DNA from: Bradyrhizobium barranii subsp. apii
Lineage (GTDB): Bacteria; Pseudomonadota; Alphaproteobacteria; Rhizobiales; Xanthobacteraceae
Reading direction: 5' to 3'
Assembly (NCBI RefSeq): GCF_011516635.5
Contig: NZ_CP096255.1
Span: forward strand, 8,939,501-9,003,500
DNA: 64,000 nucleotides
A program made the translations under genes and the position numbers. Positions 21,661 to 30,300 of the stretch are shown one piece after another (the first letter of the stretch is position 1; every line of letters starts with the position of its first letter). The notes below the pieces were generated by a model, which was given only the letters and a program-made list of their open reading frames with translations, was not told the DNA's origin and did no database searches.

Positions 21661-22596
21661 ATGCAACCGAGAACGCTCCTCTTGAAACACATCGTCCTCA
21701 TATCGGTAGCAGCCATGTTCTTCGTCGCGAGTCCGTCGTTCGCGCAGCAGAAAGGCGCGTCCTCTTCGGAGATAAAAACAAAAAAGGTGGGAGTTGATGG
21801 CCTCACACTGCATTACATTGAACTCGGGCAAGGAACTCCAGTGGTGTTGGTGCACGGCACATTGGAGGATTACCGCACGTGGGATGGACAGCTTGAGGCG
21901 TTCTCGAAGGGATATCGACTGATCTCGTACAGTCGTCGGTACCACTATCCAAATGAATGGCCCAAAGATGCAACGGATTTTTCCGTCACCCTACATGCAA
22001 GAGACCTGGCTGCATTCATCAAGGCACTTAATCTACCCCCGGTTCATCTCGTTGGTCATTCGTATGGGGCGTTCATTGCGTTCCTGGTCGCACGAGATCA
22101 CCCGGAGGTCATTCGCAGTCTGACGCTGGGCGAACCGCCTATAATGCCGCTACTGAAAACGACTCCTGAAGGAGATGCTCTTCTTAGCGCCGCTATCACG
22201 AGATCAATCGCTACGAGCGAAGCATTCAAGCACGGGAATGACGAAGAAGGAGTGCGTCGATTTGTGAACGGCGTGTTGGGCGATGGTTCGTACGAGAAAC
22301 TCCCACCTCCCGTTCTGAAGCGCGTCATGGACAATGTCCGAGAACTGAAAGGCGAAGCCGCATCGCGAGACCTCTTCCCGCCCACCACATGCGAGGACGT
22401 GCAGAAGGTGAAGGCACCAACATTGCTCGTCGACGGGGAGCTCAGCCCTAAGGTGTTCCATGTCGTCGACGACATGCTGGAGCACTGCCTGCCGAGCGTC
22501 GAACGTGCAACGATTCCGGCGGCATCTCATCAGATGGAGGTTGAGAACCCCCAAGCCTTCAATGATAAGGTGCTTGCATTCATTGCAAAGCACTGA
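21661..22596 (+). CDS. Secreted alpha/beta hydrolase
   Basis: A 311-residue protein with a signal peptide (hydrophobic about 10-27, cut near SFAQQ). It has an alpha/beta hydrolase core: VVLVHGTLEDYRTW (oxyanion strand-loop), nucleophile elbow GHSYG, an acid in LLVDGELSP and a C-terminal AASHQMEVENP histidine. It probably hydrolyses an ester or similar bond in the periplasm. AGGAGAG lies just upstream of the ATG. Base composition is visibly lower in GC than the genes around lepA, which supports transfer. It is the first gene inside the presumed island. Confidence 0.8.
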   Translation: MQPRTLLLKHIVLISVAAMFFVASPSFAQQKGASSSEIKTKKVGVDGLTLHYIELGQGTPVVLVHGTLEDYRTWDGQLEAFSKGYRLISYSRRYHYPNEWPKDATDFSVTLHARDLAAFIKALNLPPVHLVGHSYGAFIAFLVARDHPEVIRSLTLGEPPIMPLLKTTPEGDALLSAAITRSIATSEAFKHGNDEEGVRRFVNGVLGDGSYEKLPPPVLKRVMDNVRELKGEAASRDLFPPTTCEDVQKVKAPTLLVDGELSPKVFHVVDDMLEHCLPSVERATIPAASHQMEVENPQAFNDKVLAFIAKH

Positions 22597-22761
22597 ACTG
22601 TTGCATCTCGTTCAAGATCGTTGATGCCGTTTTCCGGGAGCTCGGCCGGACCATCGAGCGCTTCCGGGCGGCCGCGGCCCGGCGCGCGCCGCCTCGCACT
22701 GATAGTGCCGCAGGTTGGGCCCTTGCCGGGCCGGGTTGGGTCACGATGCATCCAATGTCGC

Positions 22762-22856
22762 CTTCTGGCCCGTGTGAGACATGGCGGTGCAGTCCGACGA
22801 TTTCCGTTCACAGGGGTAAACCGGAAGAGAACGGCACGCGGCCATAGTGACGCGAT
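22762..22856. repeat. 95-bp dispersed repeat, copy 1
   Basis: The 95-bp unit begins CTTCTGGCCCGTGTGAGAC and ends CCATAGTGACGCGAT. It has copies at 25806-25899 and 30850-30944 that match over most of their length. It carries no ORF and lies between genes each time. Confidence 0.85.
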
Positions 22857-22872
22857 AGACTGATCGCCGGCA

Positions 22873-24453
22873 TCACCCCTCCGGTACTCCGGCGATGTAT
22901 AATCCCCTAACCAAGCGCCTGGCTCCTGCAACGAAATTCGCGTTGCCGCGCACTGGACCGTTTCTGACGCGACGGATCGTAAATGTCGGATCAAGTGCAA
23001 GTCCGGTTTTGGCGGCCACTTGCGCCTCGTCCAGCCTCCCAAGAAGCGCGAGCGCTGCAGCGTACCCGAAATGCAGCAGCGGATAGTTTCGGTTGGCCTC
23101 GATTCCTCGGGCACACCAAGCGGCCGCTTCAGCGTCTGCTGCGATCTGCAGCTTGGCAAAGCCCGCCGTATTCATCCATCGGAAGGCGGAGATATCGCGA
23201 GGGGAAAGGCGCAGTGCTTCGTTGACGTGGAACTCGGTATCCGCACCGCAACCCATATAAAATTTGGCCTGACCCATCATCTCGTGAGCGTCAGCCAGAT
23301 TGCGATCCAGGGCTAAGGCTCGCTCGCACTCAGCCACGCCTTGGGCCGTCCGGTTCGTATAGATGAGCACCATGGCCAAGGTGAAATGAGCCCAGGCATG
23401 GTCCGGAGCAAGGCGGAGCGCCTTTAGCACCATGGTCTCTGTCGCTGCCAGATGCGGAGGCTCGTTGTCTTTCAAGAACGCCGCGACAAGCACTGTCTCG
23501 ACCAACGCGCTCCAGCTCATGGCGTCGACATTTTGCGGATCAGTCGCCAGAGCCCGTTCAAAAGAATTGCGAGCTTCTGTCAAATTCTCGAGTGTCACCC
23601 CCCTATTGCAAGAATGGCGGCCCTGGAAATAGAGATCCATGGCATCGGGATTCAACGTTCTTGCCGCGCGACGCGCCTCGGCCACGATGAGTTGGTTGTC
23701 TAAGGTCCGCGCAATCCTGGCTACGATTTCGTCCTGCATATCGAGCAGATCGGCGAAGGGCTTGTCGAAGCGGTCGGCCCACAAATGATTGCCCGTCGTC
23801 GCGTCGATCAATTGAACATTCACCCGGAGACGATTATCGCAACGCTGCACCGAGCCTTCAAGCGCGTAGCGAACATTCAACTCACGACCAATCTGCCTGA
23901 CATCGACCGATTTGCCTTTGTAGGTGAACGCGGTGTGTTGGCCGATGACAAACGAGCCGCTGATGCGTGATAAATCCGTGGTGAGGCTCCCGGTCACACC
24001 ATCGACAAAGTAGTCCTGCTCGGGGGCGCTGCTGAGATTGACGAAGGGCAACACAACGATGGAAAGGCGAGGTGGTGAAAGCGACCTCTGCGCCGTATCA
24101 TCGTTCTGCGCCACATGGCCAGGGGGGACGGTTATGGACCTTTGCGCCTCCTGCACTGTGCCAACAAAGCGGAAACCCTTGCGGGGCATCGTCTTTATCA
24201 GACGCTGTCTCTCGCCCGTGTCGCCAATTGCGCCGCGAGCAGCATTCATGCGCGTCGTGAGCGCGGCATCCGAGACGATGCGACCACTCCAGACAGCACC
24301 GAGGAGATCGTCCTTGCTGACAACCCGCTCCCTGTTGCGAATGAGGTAAAGGAGCAAGTCAAACGTTTGCGGCGCAGTAGCAATCAGCTCGGCTCCGCAG
24401 CGCAGCTCGCGCTGGTCCGTGTCCAATACATAGTCTTCGAAGAGATAGCGCAA
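22873..24453 (-). CDS. Winged-helix regulator with TolB-like and TPR domains (paralogue 1)
   Basis: A 526-residue protein. Residues 1-95 are an OmpR/CadC-type winged helix (RYLFEDYVLD, then RERVVSKDDLLGAVWSGRIV and PRKGFRFVG). Residues about 125-265 form a TolB-N/adenylate-cyclase-associated module (IVVLPFVNLSSAPEQDYFVD, and YALEGSVQR). TPR-like helices follow to the end. A TTG at 24453 is chosen because the homologue at 39125 also begins at TTG-CGC-TAT-CTC-TTC and gives an almost equal length; a TTG 39 bases upstream is an alternative. No transmembrane helix is obvious. The ligand and targets are unknown. It lies convergent to the alpha/beta hydrolase. Confidence 0.8.
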   Translation of the reverse strand: MRYLFEDYVLDTDQRELRCGAELIATAPQTFDLLLYLIRNRERVVSKDDLLGAVWSGRIVSDAALTTRMNAARGAIGDTGERQRLIKTMPRKGFRFVGTVQEAQRSITVPPGHVAQNDDTAQRSLSPPRLSIVVLPFVNLSSAPEQDYFVDGVTGSLTTDLSRISGSFVIGQHTAFTYKGKSVDVRQIGRELNVRYALEGSVQRCDNRLRVNVQLIDATTGNHLWADRFDKPFADLLDMQDEIVARIARTLDNQLIVAEARRAARTLNPDAMDLYFQGRHSCNRGVTLENLTEARNSFERALATDPQNVDAMSWSALVETVLVAAFLKDNEPPHLAATETMVLKALRLAPDHAWAHFTLAMVLIYTNRTAQGVAECERALALDRNLADAHEMMGQAKFYMGCGADTEFHVNEALRLSPRDISAFRWMNTAGFAKLQIAADAEAAAWCARGIEANRNYPLLHFGYAAALALLGRLDEAQVAAKTGLALDPTFTIRRVRNGPVRGNANFVAGARRLVRGLYIAGVPEG

Positions 24454-24791
24454 CGCCGTCTTCTCCGCCCGATAGACCACATTTCTTCCCAAACGCGCTC
24501 ATCGCAGAAGGACACCAAGAATAGGCCGGAGACGAGAGAAAAGTAAGCTGTTCGTTCAGGGATGACCGACGGCAGCCGATATGGAGCGGCTAGGCACTTC
24601 CGCTCGTGCCCCATCGCTTCCGTTGACGCGGTGCAGCTATGTCGGGTGATGGCGGCAGAGCGGAAGTTTGCCCCTGAGCGCCAAACCGACGCTTTTGACC
24701 CAACCCGGACATCGCAGAGCCACCTTTGATTTTCAGTATGGCCTTTTAGACGCTAAGATGCGTTGACCTAGACTCTGGCTAGGGGGCGAAC

Positions 24792-25795
24792 ATGAGGCGG
24801 CGTGCTTTTCTCGGTGCCGTTTGTGGTGCGGTAGCATTGCCGCGGCTGGCTGCGGCGGCGGAGAGCGCCAAGAAGAAACGTCTTGCTATTTTCGTCCCGT
24901 CAGAGCCGAGCGCGGACTGCACGAGCTTAGCGGGAAAAAATATCCTCGAGCCCTCTTCGCCGAGCTGCGACGGTTGGGACAGATCGAGGGACAAAACCTC
25001 AAAGTCGAAAGTTATGGCCGAGAGCAAAACACGTCCGGCCTCGAAGCCTTGGCGACGGAAATCGTTAGCAGCAACCCGGACGTCATTCTCCTCGGTGGTC
25101 CTGGCGCACTCATCTTCAAAAAACTGACATCGCGTATTCCAATCGTAACGATAACTGGCGACCCCGTTCGACTGGGGATTGCCGAAAGTCTGGCTCGCCC
25201 GGGCGGCAATTTTACGGGAGCCAGCATCGACACCGGTCCATCAATTCATGGAAAGCGGATTGCACTGCTGCGCGAAATCTTTCCTTCAATATCAACACTT
25301 GGCGTGCTCGCTCTTCACATCCAATACAACGGGCTCGCCAAGGGTTCGCCTATCCCCGCAGCAGCCCAGGAGGCTGGCCTACCTATCGCGGTGTCGCTAC
25401 TGGATGTTGGTGCTCAAGAAAATGACTGGCGGGCAGCGGTAGAGAGCCTTTCCGGCGAAGGCGCAAATGCAGTCATGGTGGTCGACTCCCCTGAAACTTT
25501 TCAAAACAGCGCTTTGATCGCCAAGTTGCTGACCGACGCGAGACTTCCGGCGATTTTCGCGTTCACCGAATCCGTCGAAGCCGGGGGCCTAATGGCCTAC
25601 TCCTTTGATCTAGTCGAATTGTATAAGCGCGCGGCCAACAACATCGACGCAATTTTCCGCGGAGCAAAAGCTGGCGATATTCCATTCTACCAAGTGACCA
25701 AATTCGATCTGTCCATCAACTTGAAGATGGCCAGGCAGCTGGGCCTTTCCGTCTCTCCTGCACTCTCGGCCAGTGCCGACAAGGTCATCGAGTGA
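24792..25795 (+). pseudogene. ABC transporter substrate-binding protein, frameshifted
   Basis: The gene resembles the PF04392 family of periplasmic binding proteins. The N-terminus from ATG 24792 has a twin-arginine-like signal (MRRRAFLGAVCGAVALPRLA) and continues KRLAIFVPSEPSAD. The remainder (LHELSGKKYPRALFAEL through SASADKVIE) is in another frame. A single missing base at about 24917-24918 (GCGGAC|TGC, where GACCTGCAC is expected) would restore one protein of about 334 residues. No permease or ATPase gene is adjacent, as is common for this family in Bradyrhizobium. It is probably inactive unless the shift is an assembly error. Confidence 0.75.
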
Positions 25796-25805
25796 ACAGG
25801 TCCGG

Positions 25806-25899
25806 TTATGGCCCGCGGGTGACATGCCCGCGCAGTCTGACGATTTCCGTTCACAGGGGCAGACCGGAAGGGAGCGGCACGCGGCCATAGTGACGCGAT
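25806..25899. repeat. 95-bp dispersed repeat, copy 2
   Basis: This copy is the most diverged at its left end (TTATGGCCCGCGGGTGACAT) but nearly identical to the others from TCTGACGATTTCCGTTCACA to GTGACGCGAT. It begins about 10 bp after the binding-protein stop codon. Confidence 0.8.
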
Positions 25900-25966
25900 T
25901 GATCCGAACGCGACACGGCGATCTTCAACTTCGGGACGTCAACCCTATTGGCCAAGTAGTTCGAGA

Positions 25967-26503
25967 TTACTGAGCCTGCTTCAAGTAGGCTTCAACCTCG
26001 CGCAGGTCGTTCTGCGGAGGAAATGACAGGAGAGCCTGAGACGGACTGCACCACGGATAGGGAAGCGAAGATAGCCAGCGCATCACGCCATCGAGTTCGG
26101 CGCCCGATAAGATTTTCATGACTTCAATGGTGATCACCAGCCTCACCACTTTTCCGTGCTCATTGAAATGCCAGTCGTAACGTCCGCATCCAACTCGCAG
26201 CGGTTGCCCGCTGGCCTTAGCGGACATCCCCACCAACCAATGGCACTGAAAGCGCGCTCGGTCAGTCTCGGAAGGCTGGGATAGGCAGAACGTGTAGATG
26301 TTCTCGTATTCGACACCAAAACGACGCACCAAAATTTCTTCCACGGCGTTCAAGCCGGAAGCCGTGTTGGGGAACGAAATGGCGTCGGTCTTGACGACCA
26401 TTTCGAGTGCAATGTCTTCAGAGAACGCCTGCCTCATCAAGAACGGTCGGTTGCCGTCCTTGGCCAAGATGTAGGTTCTTACTGCTTCGGCAGGTGTGGG
26501 CAT
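25967..26503 (-). CDS. NTF2/SnoaL-like protein of unknown function
   Basis: A 178-residue protein. The first 130 residues resemble the NTF2/SnoaL cone fold: an N-terminal helix (PAEAVRTYILAKDGNRPFLM), a central hydrophobic strand-turn region and a strand pair around GRYDWHFNEHGKVVRLVITI. No catalytic residues can be assigned. GAGG lies five bases upstream of ATG 26503. The IS5-family element ends within that ribosome site, so the gene has lost its original promoter and any expression would have to come from inside the IS. The gene is low in GC like its neighbours. Confidence 0.6.
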   Translation of the reverse strand: MPTPAEAVRTYILAKDGNRPFLMRQAFSEDIALEMVVKTDAISFPNTASGLNAVEEILVRRFGVEYENIYTFCLSQPSETDRARFQCHWLVGMSAKASGQPLRVGCGRYDWHFNEHGKVVRLVITIEVMKILSGAELDGVMRWLSSLPYPWCSPSQALLSFPPQNDLREVEAYLKQAQ

Positions 26504-26529
26504 GGTGCCTCAGAGTCTGTCCGGAAAGA

Positions 26530-26901
26530 TTACCTTGGATTGCATAGCTTTCGCAGCATGAGTCGGATGGAGGCCAGCTTGAGAAAGGCGAGCGCCCTGT
26601 GATTGAAGCATTCCCAATCTTTGGACAGTCTTCGGCATCGCCCGAGCCAGGCAAAGGTACGCTCGACGATCCAGCGTTTGGGCAAGACGACGAAACGGTG
26701 AGCCTGATCGGAGCGTTTGACGATTTCGAGGTTCACGCGCTTCAGAGCGCTACGCAGCCCCTTCTGGAAATGTGGCCCTTGATATCCGCCGTCGGCGTAG
26801 AGCTTCAGAAGAAAGGGATAGAGGCCGAACAACGTTGCCATCAGGAGCACGCCGCCGTCGCGATCCTGGATGTCCGCCGCATGCACGATGGCGTGCATCA
26901 A
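26530..26901 (-). CDS. IS5-family transposase, C-terminal frame
   Basis: The second transposase frame, 123 residues from ATG 26901, though the same frame is open further upstream and reads HGYDAGKKIKGKKRHILVD, the conserved IS5 core. It supplies two of the three catalytic acids: Asp in LYADGGYQG and Glu in VERTFAWLGR. On its own it lacks the first catalytic Asp, so it needs fusion with the upstream frame through a -1 shift near 26985. Confidence 0.8.
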   Translation of the reverse strand: MMHAIVHAADIQDRDGGVLLMATLFGLYPFLLKLYADGGYQGPHFQKGLRSALKRVNLEIVKRSDQAHRFVVLPKRWIVERTFAWLGRCRRLSKDWECFNHRALAFLKLASIRLMLRKLCNPR

Positions 26902-27365
26902 GAGGCCTTGCGTGTCGACGAGAATGTGCCGCTTCTTGCCCTTGATCTTCTTGCCCGCGTCGTAGCCATGGAGATCATGAGGCCCCCTTTTTCAGCGCTT
27001 TTCACGCTCTGGCTATCGATGATGGCGGCGGTGGGAGAAGCCTCGCGCTCGGCCCTTTCGCGACATTCGACATAGAGGGCGTGATGAATTTTATCGAGCG
27101 TGCCGTTCCAGCTCCACAGATCGAAGTAGCCATACAGCGTCGAGCGCGGCGGCAGGTCCTTGGGGATCGCGCGCCACTGGCAACCTGTGCTCAGGATGTA
27201 CATCAGCCCGTTGGCAATCTCGCGCAGGTCCACCGTACGCTTGTTGCCGCCGCGCTTGGCCGGCGGGATGCGAGGCGCGATCAGCGCCCACTCCTCGTCG
27301 GTCAAGTCGCTCGGATAGCGCAGGCGGCTGCGGTCGTAGCGTGCACGGTTCTCGGTAGTCCACAT
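26898..27365 (-). CDS. IS5-family transposase, N-terminal frame
   Basis: A 155-residue first frame. It starts MWTTENRARYDRSRLRYPSD with the IS5 N-terminal domain (LTDEEWALIAPRIPP) and carries the first catalytic Asp in IIDSQSVKSAEKGG. After that point the reading (LMISMATTRARR) is out of frame with the conserved core. The break lies at a run of five A and five G on the minus strand. This is either programmed -1 slippage, known in some IS5 groups, or loss of one G. Confidence 0.85.
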   Translation of the reverse strand: MWTTENRARYDRSRLRYPSDLTDEEWALIAPRIPPAKRGGNKRTVDLREIANGLMYILSTGCQWRAIPKDLPPRSTLYGYFDLWSWNGTLDKIHHALYVECRERAEREASPTAAIIDSQSVKSAEKGGLMISMATTRARRSRARSGTFSSTRKAS

Positions 27366-27478
27366 TGGCGGCGCGTCCCCATCGAATCAGGCCGCTCACC
27401 TTGAATCACAACCGATTCATTCGACTCAACATGTTTTGGAACAGACACTCAGGCTAGCACACTCAGGCTACGAACGGG

Positions 27479-27597
27479 AATGTCCGCTTCTGGCCCATCA
27501 GCGAAGTGGCGACACCTTTCATTGAGGCCCGCTTGGTGGGGTGGAGCGGACTGACTTTGCTCACTCTGAGTTCTTCGCATTTTGACCCAATTGAGAC
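27479..27597. repeat. 119-bp dispersed repeat, copy A
   Basis: The unit starts AATGTCCGCTTCTGGCCCAT, contains TTTGCTCACTCTGAGTTCTT and ends TTTTGACCCAATTGAGAC. A second copy at 30114-30232 has the same length and matches at most positions. It begins about 30 bp past the IS5 end. Confidence 0.85.
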
Positions 27598-27926
27598 ATC
27601 GGTCGCGTTCCAGCGTACCCAATATGAAGGGCTACAACCCGCCGATTCAGGCCCCGACCACATTTGACTGGTGATCAACTTCAAGATCGCCAAAAAGCGC
27701 TCGACCTCGACGTGTCGTTGCATCTCCAGCGGCCCCACCGACGAGGTGATCAAACTAAATGAGAGATGCTGTTTGCCGCCGGTTCCAGCCAGCCGATGAT
27801 CTCTTTGTTGACGTGGTGAATTGCGAATGCGAGGTGCGTGTCGGTGGACTTAACGCCGCCGAAGCAGATGACTCCGCAATCGTTGAAGCGGTGAGGATTG
27901 GTGCAGTCAGCCGCCCAGGGAACTGG
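27598..27926. other. Decayed region with a binding-protein remnant
   Basis: No intact gene. Around 27660-27760 the plus strand, read with frame jumps, gives FDLVINFKIAK, ALDLDVSLHLQ and DEVI, which match the C-terminal signature of PF04392 binding proteins (compare FDLSINLKMARQLGL in the gene at 24.8 kb). A 75-codon frame at 27759-27986 has no recognisable similarity and is left uncalled. Confidence 0.5.
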
Positions 27927-28772
27927 TTACGTGCCAGTCGTCACGATGCAGTTGATCACAGACGGGTAATCACTTTGCTCCTGTAAGCGAATAAATTCTT
28001 TGATTGCGCGATAACACGTCGGCATCGACGCACTTCCACCCATGCTTTGGTTCGCCCAACGATCCAACATGACATGCGTCTTGACAATTTCTGCGTTCGC
28101 AGCGCGCAGGATACCGATGGAAGGCGAAGCCGTTTCAAACAGATACTTGTGGAAGCTGATCACGAAAGTATCGCTTCTCGGTAACCCGTTGCCATACGGA
28201 AGAAGGTCCACATCCCGCACAGTCTTTATATTTTTATAGAGCCACTGCGAATCGATCAACGCTTTCCCAATCCCTCTTCCCTCAACGCCAAGCGGAGCAA
28301 CCCACTCGGGGCCCGGGGCTATGGTGGACCAGAAGATCACGCGATCATCACGGCGGTTCTCCATCGCCTTGAGCATGCAGAGGAACCGTTCCTTTTGTGG
28401 ATCGTTCGAATGCTCCACCTCGTACTGGAGCTTCTTGAGTTTGTCGGGCCAGGGTATGGGTGCAGGTGGGGGCGGAGGCGGCACAGCGGGAAGATAGATT
28501 TTGCGCAGCTTCGGGTCAGCCCCGATAAACGCGTAATTGCGCCCCCCGTCACGGCTGTGGCGGCAACCCACGAGCTCTCGCAAATACCAATTCACCTCCT
28601 CAGGAACGTGCGTTTGGAAATTGAACTCGATTAACGCCCACGCATCTATGTGCTCGCGCGCCGCAATTTTCCACCAGTCGTCCGTATCCAAGACCGGATA
28701 TTCGCGCCCGCCTTTGGGCGGCCACAAGCCGCGTTTCTGCACTGGATTAAGAGGAACTTTGATATTGACCAT
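27927..28772 (-). CDS. Hypothetical protein with proline-rich linker
   Basis: A 281-residue protein that I do not recognise. The N-terminal half is rich in Trp and charged residues (DTDDWWKIAAREHIDAWALI). A proline tract PAVPPPPPPAPIP at about residue 96 separates it from a mixed C-terminal half. There is no signal peptide or membrane segment, so it is probably cytosolic. GGGAGG seven bases upstream of the ATG supports translation. Composition is atypical for the host. It stands alone within the island. Confidence 0.6.
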   Translation of the reverse strand: MVNIKVPLNPVQKRGLWPPKGGREYPVLDTDDWWKIAAREHIDAWALIEFNFQTHVPEEVNWYLRELVGCRHSRDGGRNYAFIGADPKLRKIYLPAVPPPPPPAPIPWPDKLKKLQYEVEHSNDPQKERFLCMLKAMENRRDDRVIFWSTIAPGPEWVAPLGVEGRGIGKALIDSQWLYKNIKTVRDVDLLPYGNGLPRSDTFVISFHKYLFETASPSIGILRAANAEIVKTHVMLDRWANQSMGGSASMPTCYRAIKEFIRLQEQSDYPSVINCIVTTGT

Positions 28773-29043
28773 TCAACGCCTCCCGCACAGTCCGAACCGT
28801 AGCGCGATACGCACCGGCCACGGTGGCGAAAGAAATGTTTCGCCGTAACATCGGAATGGCAACACGTCGGCGACGCGCCGGATATGAACTATCTCACATT
28901 TGTTCTGGCGCCAGCCGCTCGCGGACAATGTCGCCCCTTGGCCCTTCGCGCCGCGAGAGAACTTCCGAAGCTGGTGCCAGACCGGAAGTCGTCGGCTAAA
29001 GGTCCAGGCTGGTGCTTCTGACCCAAAGCGGGAAATCAATGCG

Positions 29044-29937
29044 CTATAACCTTACCTCGTCAGCGCGGGGCGGGAACAATACGGGACTTTTCTCTGGCAT
29101 GTCTCCTCTTCGATTTGTGGCGCAATCGAACAGCCACCGCGGTGGCAAATCCGTGAGTAGCGCCACCAAGTGACATGCAGCCTGTTCCTTTGAGACGCCC
29201 GGCGGGTAGTAGATTGAGGACTCGCGATCGATTCCGGCATAGAACTGAGCCCGTTTGGCGATGATTTCGCGCGTCTTCTCGTCCGCGAGCTTGAAGCACA
29301 AATCTATCAGCCCCCCGTCCGCCGTGCCTCGCGACAAATCGGTTGAGAACGCCTTTTGAACGGCCTCGATGGCCAAGGATCTCTTTTCCTCATCGACCTC
29401 TTTCTTCTTACGCTTGATCCACGTCCTCGCGCACCAGGTCGCAATGACTGCGAGCCCAAAAGCAGCCAGCGTAGCCAATACCGAGGCCTCCGGAGCCAGC
29501 CAAGCCGACAACGACGCCAAGACCAGGAAAAGCCAAACAGCGATGGACGCAAGGTAAATCGTGCCGACACCTATTCGGTGGTCGACTTTCCATGGGATGC
29601 CGAAAAGACGAAAACTGAGCGACGGGCGCGGGCGGTTGGCAAATGCTCCATCCGCGAGACCAAGGCTTCGTTCAATGTATGCGGCACGTCTCACGAGTTC
29701 ATCATACAGCTCGTCATTTCTCGTATTGTAGGTCACGAGCCCGATCGTTGCGATCAGGCCAAACAACGAGAACACAAAGCTCCGGCCATCAATGTGGTCG
29801 ACTTTGAGCGCAATGGCTACGGCGGTCGCGATCGGCAGCAGACCCAGCAACTTGAACCGGATGTCGGTCAGCGTCCGAAAGTTGCTGCAGACCTCGCCGT
29901 ATTCCGTGGAAAGTGCGTTTCGACGATCTTGGTCCAT
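29044..29937 (-). CDS. Hypothetical membrane protein, two hairpins of membrane helices
   Basis: A 297-residue protein. Hydrophobic pairs lie at about residues 29-44 with 53-69 (LLGLLPIATAVAIAL; FVFSLFGLIATIGLV) and at about 125-147 with 150-168. A cytosolic linker of about 55 residues between the pairs holds DELYDELVRRAAYIERSLGL. The C-terminal 110 residues are soluble. The layout recalls small bacterial membrane sensors or effectors with paired helices, but I cannot assign a family. GGAG seven bases before the ATG supports the start. Confidence 0.6.
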   Translation of the reverse strand: MDQDRRNALSTEYGEVCSNFRTLTDIRFKLLGLLPIATAVAIALKVDHIDGRSFVFSLFGLIATIGLVTYNTRNDELYDELVRRAAYIERSLGLADGAFANRPRPSLSFRLFGIPWKVDHRIGVGTIYLASIAVWLFLVLASLSAWLAPEASVLATLAAFGLAVIATWCARTWIKRKKKEVDEEKRSLAIEAVQKAFSTDLSRGTADGGLIDLCFKLADEKTREIIAKRAQFYAGIDRESSIYYPPGVSKEQAACHLVALLTDLPPRWLFDCATNRRGDMPEKSPVLFPPRADEVRL

Positions 29938-30113
29938 GGCCTGCTCCGCGAAACGTCCAGTTCTTGTCGAACCGAAGTTAGTTGGCGCGCACAGTGCAGT
30001 TTAGCACGCGCGCGGGTCCACCAAATGTGGGCTAGTTCACGCTTGCGCTCCGGCATACTGAAGTCAGTCCGCCCCCCAACGACGTTGGTGAAGTTGGGTT
30101 TTCGTCTCTGATC

Positions 30114-30232
30114 AATGTCTGCTGCTGGCCGATCAGCGAAGTGGCGACACATTTCATTGAGGTCCGCTTGGTGGGGTGGAGCGGGCTGACTTTGCTCACT
30201 CTGAGTTCTTCGGATTTTGACCCAAAGCAGAC
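30114..30232. repeat. 119-bp dispersed repeat, copy B
   Basis: This is the second copy of the unit at 27479-27597, in the same orientation, ending TTTTGACCCAAAGCAGAC. It occupies much of the 363-bp gap between 29937 and 30301. The rest of that gap shows no gene. Confidence 0.85.
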
Positions 30233-30300
30233 CTAATCTGTTCAACTTCTCAAAATTGGATTATAGTGCCACTACAACCATTTGGTGCGCAGTGCTGTAG

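Larger units (their letters stand above)
26513..27448 (-). mobile_element. IS5-family insertion sequence
   Basis: About 936 bp. The ends are imperfect inverted repeats: GAGTCTGTCCGGAAA on the left and, read inward from the right, GTGTCTGTTCCAAAA. TCA flanks both sides (26510-26512 and 27449-27451), fitting a three-base TNA-type target duplication. It carries two minus-strand transposase frames. Exact ends are by eye. Confidence 0.7.

Noticed and set aside
27463..27753. 96-codon minus-strand frame containing the 119-bp repeat
   Set aside because: Most of it is the repeat itself, and the rest overlaps a decayed binding protein; no ribosome site.
27759..27986. 75-codon plus-strand frame
   Set aside because: No similarity to a family, no ribosome site, and it overlaps the end of the 27927-28772 gene on the other strand.
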